Positions 60,400 to 64,000 of a DNA stretch of 64,000 nucleotides are shown here, one piece after another (within the stretch, counting starts at the first letter, position 1; each line of letters begins with the position of its first letter). The stretch is from Enterobacteriaceae bacterium UBA5654. Lineage in GTDB: Bacteria > Pseudomonadota > Gammaproteobacteria > Enterobacterales > Enterobacteriaceae. The translations under genes and the position numbers were made by a program. The DNA is taken from the NCBI GenBank assembly GCA_002421005.1, contig DIJC01000014.1:68782-132781 (forward strand), written 5' to 3'. The notes beneath the pieces are model-generated. The model worked only from the letters and a program-made list of their open reading frames with translations. It did no database searches and was not told the DNA's origin.

Positions 60400-61653
60400 T
60401 TAAGGCGTTACCGTGCTTAGCCAGTAAGTTAAGATCTCCCAGGGTCCGGTTAATACAAAGTCGGTTCCCTGTCCGTTCAGTCCTACACCCGCGCCCTGTA
60501 AAAATTGCGTTGCGCCGGGAGCCACATAGCCGCCTAAATACATCACCACGATGCAGAACAGCAAAGTTGAAATGACAGAGCGGATCACGTTGCCGTTGCT
60601 CATCATCACCGTCATGGTTGTCATATAAATAATCGACATTAATACGCCGATGGGGAAAATCTGAATACCGGGTAAGACCAGGGCGCAGAGCATCGTCAGC
60701 GGAATAGTAATCACCGTCACGGTTACCGTAGCCGGATCGCCGAGCGCCAGCGCACAGTCCATACCAATATTCAGCTCTGCATCTTTACCCATCTGTTTTT
60801 GCATAATTTCTTTGGCGCTTTTACCGATAGGGTTAAGCCCTTCCATCAGCACGCCGACCACTTTGGGCAGCAGCACCATAACCCCGGCAACGCCCATCGC
60901 CATCGGCACGATTTTGGTAATATCCTGTTTGGTTAACACCCCCAGCAGCGCACCCACAATAACGCCGATAATTGCCGGTTCGCCAAATACGCCCAGCCGT
61001 TTTTGCACGCTTTCAAGGTCAACGTCTAATTTATTAAGCCCCGGAATATAATCAATGATTTTATTGACCAGCCAGGCAAAAGGTAGCGTCCAGCCAATAT
61101 GGATCATCGTGGTACAGGTGGTGCCTTCAAGGCCATAATATTTTTGCCACCGTGGTGCGATTAAATCACCGATAAACAACGCCGCCACGCTTAACACTAC
61201 GGCCACGCTGAAGCCGATAAAAAAACTGTCGAAAACAAAATAAGCCAGCGCGCCGGGAACTAAAAAGTGCATATAGTTCCAGATATCCACGTTCAGCGTT
61301 TTGGTTAATTTCAGGCGCACCAGCAGCAGGTTTAAAATGATGCCCACCGGGATCACCAATGCGGCAAAAGGCGCGACCCACGCCGCCGCGCCGACGGCTG
61401 GCCAGCCAATGTCGGCAACGGTAAATCCGCTGCCAATTTTTGAATAATATTCAATAGCCGGTTGCAGTGAAGCATTCAGCAGCCCGACCACCAGTCCCAG
61501 GCCAATAAAACCAATCCCGACGGTAAGGCCCGATTTTATTGCGGCCCCGACTTTCATGCGAAAAACTAATCCGAGAATAAAGATCACCAGCGGCAGGATA
61601 GCGGTTGCTCCCATGCTGGTGATCGTTTCCATTATATGTTTCAACATTTCCAT
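60400..61653 (-). CDS. PTS galactitol-family transporter subunit IIC
   Basis: 417 residues, ten or more helices, membrane channel of a galactitol-type phosphotransferase system. GSGFTVADIGWPAVGAAAWVAPFAALVIPVG and WNYMHFLVPGALAYFVFDS are the GatC/SgcC signature. AGGGG lies upstream of the start. It works with the separate IIA and IIB proteins encoded just upstream; the imported substrate is not evident, though a hexitol or similar polyol is likely. Confidence 0.92.
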   Translation of the reverse strand: MEMLKHIMETITSMGATAILPLVIFILGLVFRMKVGAAIKSGLTVGIGFIGLGLVVGLLNASLQPAIEYYSKIGSGFTVADIGWPAVGAAAWVAPFAALVIPVGIILNLLLVRLKLTKTLNVDIWNYMHFLVPGALAYFVFDSFFIGFSVAVVLSVAALFIGDLIAPRWQKYYGLEGTTCTTMIHIGWTLPFAWLVNKIIDYIPGLNKLDVDLESVQKRLGVFGEPAIIGVIVGALLGVLTKQDITKIVPMAMGVAGVMVLLPKVVGVLMEGLNPIGKSAKEIMQKQMGKDAELNIGMDCALALGDPATVTVTVITIPLTMLCALVLPGIQIFPIGVLMSIIYMTTMTVMMSNGNVIRSVISTLLFCIVVMYLGGYVAPGATQFLQGAGVGLNGQGTDFVLTGPWEILTYWLSTVTP

Positions 61654-61667
61654 TTTGCCATCCCCTT

Positions 61668-61967
61668 TTAGCCCTGGTGATCAACCAGGCCAGTTAATAA
61701 CTCACCGAGTTTTTTACGCAACGCCTCTTCGTTAATTCCGGTGATAAATCCGGCGACGCTCATATGCGGCTTACCGATATCCCCTTTATAATTATTGGTG
61801 GTCAGTACCACGTCCGCCTGGGATAGCTGGGAAGGCAGCTCAGACATACTGCATTTGTTAATGCTGTATTTAGTAATATTATATTCAGCACAGACCGATT
61901 TCACTTCATCCGCCGCTAAAGTGGACGTTGCAACACCGCTACCGCAGGCAACAAGGATATTAATCAT
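61668..61967 (-). CDS. PTS galactitol-family subunit IIB
   Basis: 99 residues from MINILVACGSGVATSTLAADEV, with the phospho-carrying Cys8 in the CGSGVATS loop as in GatB and SgcB. CGGAG lies six bases before the ATG. Takes phosphate from IIA and gives it to the incoming sugar. A reading from 62009 would overlap the IIA gene and is unlikely. Confidence 0.92.
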   Translation of the reverse strand: MINILVACGSGVATSTLAADEVKSVCAEYNITKYSINKCSMSELPSQLSQADVVLTTNNYKGDIGKPHMSVAGFITGINEEALRKKLGELLTGLVDHQG

Positions 61968-61986
61968 AGAATACTCCGGTAAGTTA

Positions 61987-62436
61987 TTATTGAATGACTG
62001 TGGATACAAAAAGAGCCTTTGCCTCTTCGGCAGGCAGCTCCAACAAACTCTTATAAAAATGTTTATTTTGCAGATGATTAAACATGGCTTTCAGCAACTG
62101 AAGCTGATCTGCCGGGTCGGTAACGATTAAGCAGATAATCAACCGTACCGATAATTCTCCGTCGCCGTCGGCCTGATTGACCTTTACAGCCTCTGGCGTG
62201 CGCAGGATGGAGACGGCCGGATGGTTAGCATGTTCACTGCCACAGTGGGGGATCGCCACCGCATAGCCATCCAGTTCAATCCCGGTAGGGTAATCGGCTT
62301 CGCGCTCGCGCATCGCCGTAAGCCAGGACGTTTTGACAATCCCCTGCGCGCAAAGCTGGTCATAAAGATGCGCCAGCACTTCGTCGTAATGGTTAAACCC
62401 TTCGCCGTCGGCTACCTGGATCGTAAATGTACTCAC
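61987..62436 (-). CDS. PTS subunit IIA (fructose/galactitol type)
   Basis: 149 residues if started at GTG 62436, which has AAGGAG six bases upstream; ATG at 62457 would add seven residues but lacks a good RBS. His64 in AIPHCGSEHANHP is the phospho-accepting histidine of PTS_EIIA_2, which receives phosphate from HPr. First gene of the operon IIA-IIB-IIC-epimerase-SDR-SIS. Confidence 0.9.
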   Translation of the reverse strand: MSTFTIQVADGEGFNHYDEVLAHLYDQLCAQGIVKTSWLTAMREREADYPTGIELDGYAVAIPHCGSEHANHPAVSILRTPEAVKVNQADGDGELSVRLIICLIVTDPADQLQLLKAMFNHLQNKHFYKSLLELPAEEAKALFVSTVIQ

Positions 62437-62807
62437 CACCTTCTCCTTATTTTTCATTACCGCTCATGTGAGCAATAACATAAAATCATATGAGCATTTA
62501 TAGCACACCCGTTCGGGTGGGAAATCTGCGGTTGCCAGAAGTTGTACTTTGATCACAAAAAATCACATTAGGGCATAAAAGAGTTTGCTCATATGAGCAA
62601 AAGAACCATGAGCCAAATAAATGCAAATTGAATATCGCTATGAAAATAAAGGTTTTTAGTAAAGTTAACGCTGGGATAAAGGCCGGAGAGTGAAAAACAG
62701 CATGATGCTCAGATGTGGAAAAACATTTGCCTCGTTAATGGCTGGCACCAGAGTGCTGACGACCACGGAAACAATCCTGCGGCCGCCAGCTCACTTCGCG
62801 ATCAGCG
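62437..62807. promoter_or_regulatory. PTS operon control region with three GCTCATATGAGC-type operators
   Basis: Minus-strand -10 TATAAA (62502-62497) with TGC just upstream (extended -10). Operators: GCTCATGTGAGC (62462-62473), TCATATGAGCA (62486-62496) directly after the -10, and TTTGCTCATATGAGCAAA (62584-62601), an 18-base perfect palindrome. Centres are about 22 and 103 bases apart, near whole numbers of helical turns. The stretch 62602-62807 shows nothing else. Confidence 0.75.
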
Positions 62808-63785
62808 CTAATCCAGAAGTTTTATCGCGGTATCAAAATCGGTAATCAGAACGTTCAGTAGCCCGGATTTTAGCGCCGCGACGATGCCGTCAAACTTCTC
62901 ATCGCCACCGGCCACGCCAATCACCTTTTTCGTTTTTTTCAGTTGCTCTGTGGAGATCCCAAAGCCCAGGCGATCGATAGGACTTTCGAGGATTTCCCCC
63001 TGGCTGTTGACTAGCGTAATACAGACATCGGCGGCAATATCCTGCCGGAATAACGATTCACGCCACGCTTGCGGAAAAATATCACACAGGCTGGACGAGC
63101 CTGACTTCCACGCACCGATGCCGGTGATCACCACATCAAGCTGTGAATAAAACTGCTGGGTATCCAGTACTGCCTGATCTTCCGCCAGCTTTTCCGCCAG
63201 CCCTTCATCATCGACCCACATCGGTACATACATCGGATGCGCTTTCCCATGAGAAAGCGCAGCAATCTTATGGATAAGATCAATCGGCCCCTGGCTGAAC
63301 TCAATGCCGGGATGTACCCCGGAGAGCTGCACCACATCCAGAGCGGGCAGCGCGTTTAATTGACTGACGGTACTGGAAAGTACCCGCCCCCAGGCGATAC
63401 CGAACGTCATCCCCTTTTTCAGCGTTTCGCTGAGATATTTTGCCGTTATCCCTCCGAGCTTGTCGGTCAACTCCAGCTGGGTGGTCCAGGATTCGGAAAC
63501 CGACAGCACCACCGCATCATCCAGGTGATATTTTGCCCGCAGATTTCCGGCGATTTCATCGTCCATGGCCTGCTGCTTCGGGAAAATAAAGCGCACATAA
63601 TCTTGCTCAATGGCCTCATCGATCAGGCGCGCGACTTTGAAGCGTGAGATGCCGAGTTCCTCGGCAATCTCAATTTTAGTTTTCATATCCGCGAAATAAC
63701 GTCTGACCACCAGAGAGTAGATGTAACGGGGATCGTAGTCCTGCCAGCGCGCGGTGTTCTTCTGTTTTGCCATAACCTTGTCCAT
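62808..63785 (-). CDS. SorC family sugar-binding regulator of the PTS operon
   Basis: 325 residues: N-terminal helix-turn-helix (KTKIEIAEELGISRFKVARLIDEAIEQDYV) and the SorC sugar-phosphate-binding domain (LGGITAKYLSETLKKGMTFGIAWGRVLSSTV, VVQLSGVHPGIEFSQGPIDLIH, GIGAWKSGSSS, VIGVAGGDEKFDGIVAALKSGLLNVLITD). Start at ATG 63785 with AGG upstream, or 63773. Same strand as the PTS operon and just upstream; operator-like sequences lie ahead of both. Confidence 0.9.
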   Translation of the reverse strand: MDKVMAKQKNTARWQDYDPRYIYSLVVRRYFADMKTKIEIAEELGISRFKVARLIDEAIEQDYVRFIFPKQQAMDDEIAGNLRAKYHLDDAVVLSVSESWTTQLELTDKLGGITAKYLSETLKKGMTFGIAWGRVLSSTVSQLNALPALDVVQLSGVHPGIEFSQGPIDLIHKIAALSHGKAHPMYVPMWVDDEGLAEKLAEDQAVLDTQQFYSQLDVVITGIGAWKSGSSSLCDIFPQAWRESLFRQDIAADVCITLVNSQGEILESPIDRLGFGISTEQLKKTKKVIGVAGGDEKFDGIVAALKSGLLNVLITDFDTAIKLLD

Positions 63786-63861
63786 TCAATGCCTGGCGTA
63801 CAGGAAGCCTCCACTCTGTACACCGTGTAAAAATTAACTCAAAAGAGTATATCTGTTAGTG

Positions 63862-63884
63862 CTCATGAGATATGCACATATGTG
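63862..63884. promoter_or_regulatory. operator-like palindromes ahead of the SorC regulator
   Basis: CTCATGAG (63862-63869) and CACATATGTG (63875-63884) resemble the GCTCATATGAGC sites of the PTS operon with one or two changes per half. They lie about 80-100 bases before the regulator start, which suggests autoregulation. Confidence 0.5.
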
Positions 63885-64000
63885 ATAAAAATCTGCATTG
63901 TGTGATTAAGCGCACTGGCGCGAAATGAGGTTCACCTATCTGCCCGGTGGCTAAAATGCAAATCCCCATCGTGGGCTATTTAAATGTAAGGGTGGTATCC

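Noticed and set aside
62545..62570. CRP site in the PTS control region
   Set aside because: TGTGATTTTTTGTGATCA has one good half but the other half does not match TCACA; too weak to list.
1..64000. CRISPR arrays, insertion sequences, prophage genes
   Set aside because: No regularly spaced repeat-spacer pattern, transposase, integrase or phage structural gene was seen on either strand.

Overview
The window reads as chromosome of a motile member of the Enterobacteriaceae. Almost every core gene has a close E. coli counterpart in the familiar order: fliC, fliDST, amyA, yedD, yedEF, fliE, fliF-K, fliL-R, rcsA, dsrB, yodD, dsrA, mpgP, dgcQ, yodC, yedI, yedA, vsr-dcm, yedJ, serU, mtfA, the asn tRNAs, cbl, nac, amn, yeeO. 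Nac together with a full flagellar cluster fits the Enterobacter, Leclercia, Lelliottia, Citrobacter group better than Salmonella (which lacks nac) or Klebsiella (non-motile). The species cannot be fixed from the sequence alone.

Layout. 1-4.8 kb: a truncated SAM methyltransferase next to a short flagellin, then fliDST; two textbook sigma-28 promoters drive fliC and fliD in opposite directions. 4.9-12.2 kb: amyA, the lipoprotein yedD, the sulfur-compound pair yedEF, a TetR-MFS pair with a clear operator, a 37-residue membrane peptide, a small zinc ribbon and two cold-shock genes (cspG-like and cspH) placed inside the flagellar region. 12.3-23.4 kb: fliE (minus) against fliFGHIJK and fliLMNOPQR (plus), the basal body, switch, export apparatus and hook-length ruler. 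23.6-32.7 kb: rcsA with an RcsAB box, dsrB, yodD, the sRNA DsrA, mpgP, dgcQ, yodC, yedI, yedA, the vsr-dcm repair/methylation pair and yedJ. 32.8-34.5 kb: a candidate RseX sRNA and an OmpC-type porin (OmpS1/YedS position) with repeated TTACAT boxes upstream.

34.6-48.2 kb is a tRNA-rich segment: serU plus four identical tRNA-Asn genes, each with its own promoter and terminator. Between them lie an accessory LysR / amidohydrolase / KdgT-type permease block, cbl and nac (with a sigma-54 promoter and NtrC site), a periplasmic phosphodiester-glycosidase-like protein, amn, a large Xaa-Pro aminopeptidase and yeeO. Compared with the E. coli order I remember, cbl-nac has moved to the other side of amn, which recombination between tRNA-Asn copies would explain.

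48.3-64 kb is accessory metabolism: an Rrf2 regulator divergent from a type-II NADH-dehydrogenase-like flavoprotein; a PLP dehydratase plus ornithine-cyclodeaminase-family pair facing a DauR/YheO-type regulator, possibly a 3-hydroxyaspartate or related amino-acid route; an AraC-MFS pair; a VOC-like protein; a luciferase-like monooxygenase; a YddG exporter; and a galactitol-type PTS operon (IIA-IIB-IIC, ribulose-phosphate-epimerase-like enzyme, SDR dehydrogenase, SIS isomerase) with a SorC-family regulator and repeated GCTCATATGAGC operators. This last operon and the dehydratase/cyclodeaminase pair are the best candidates for undescribed systems. No CRISPR array, transposase, integrase or prophage gene was seen.
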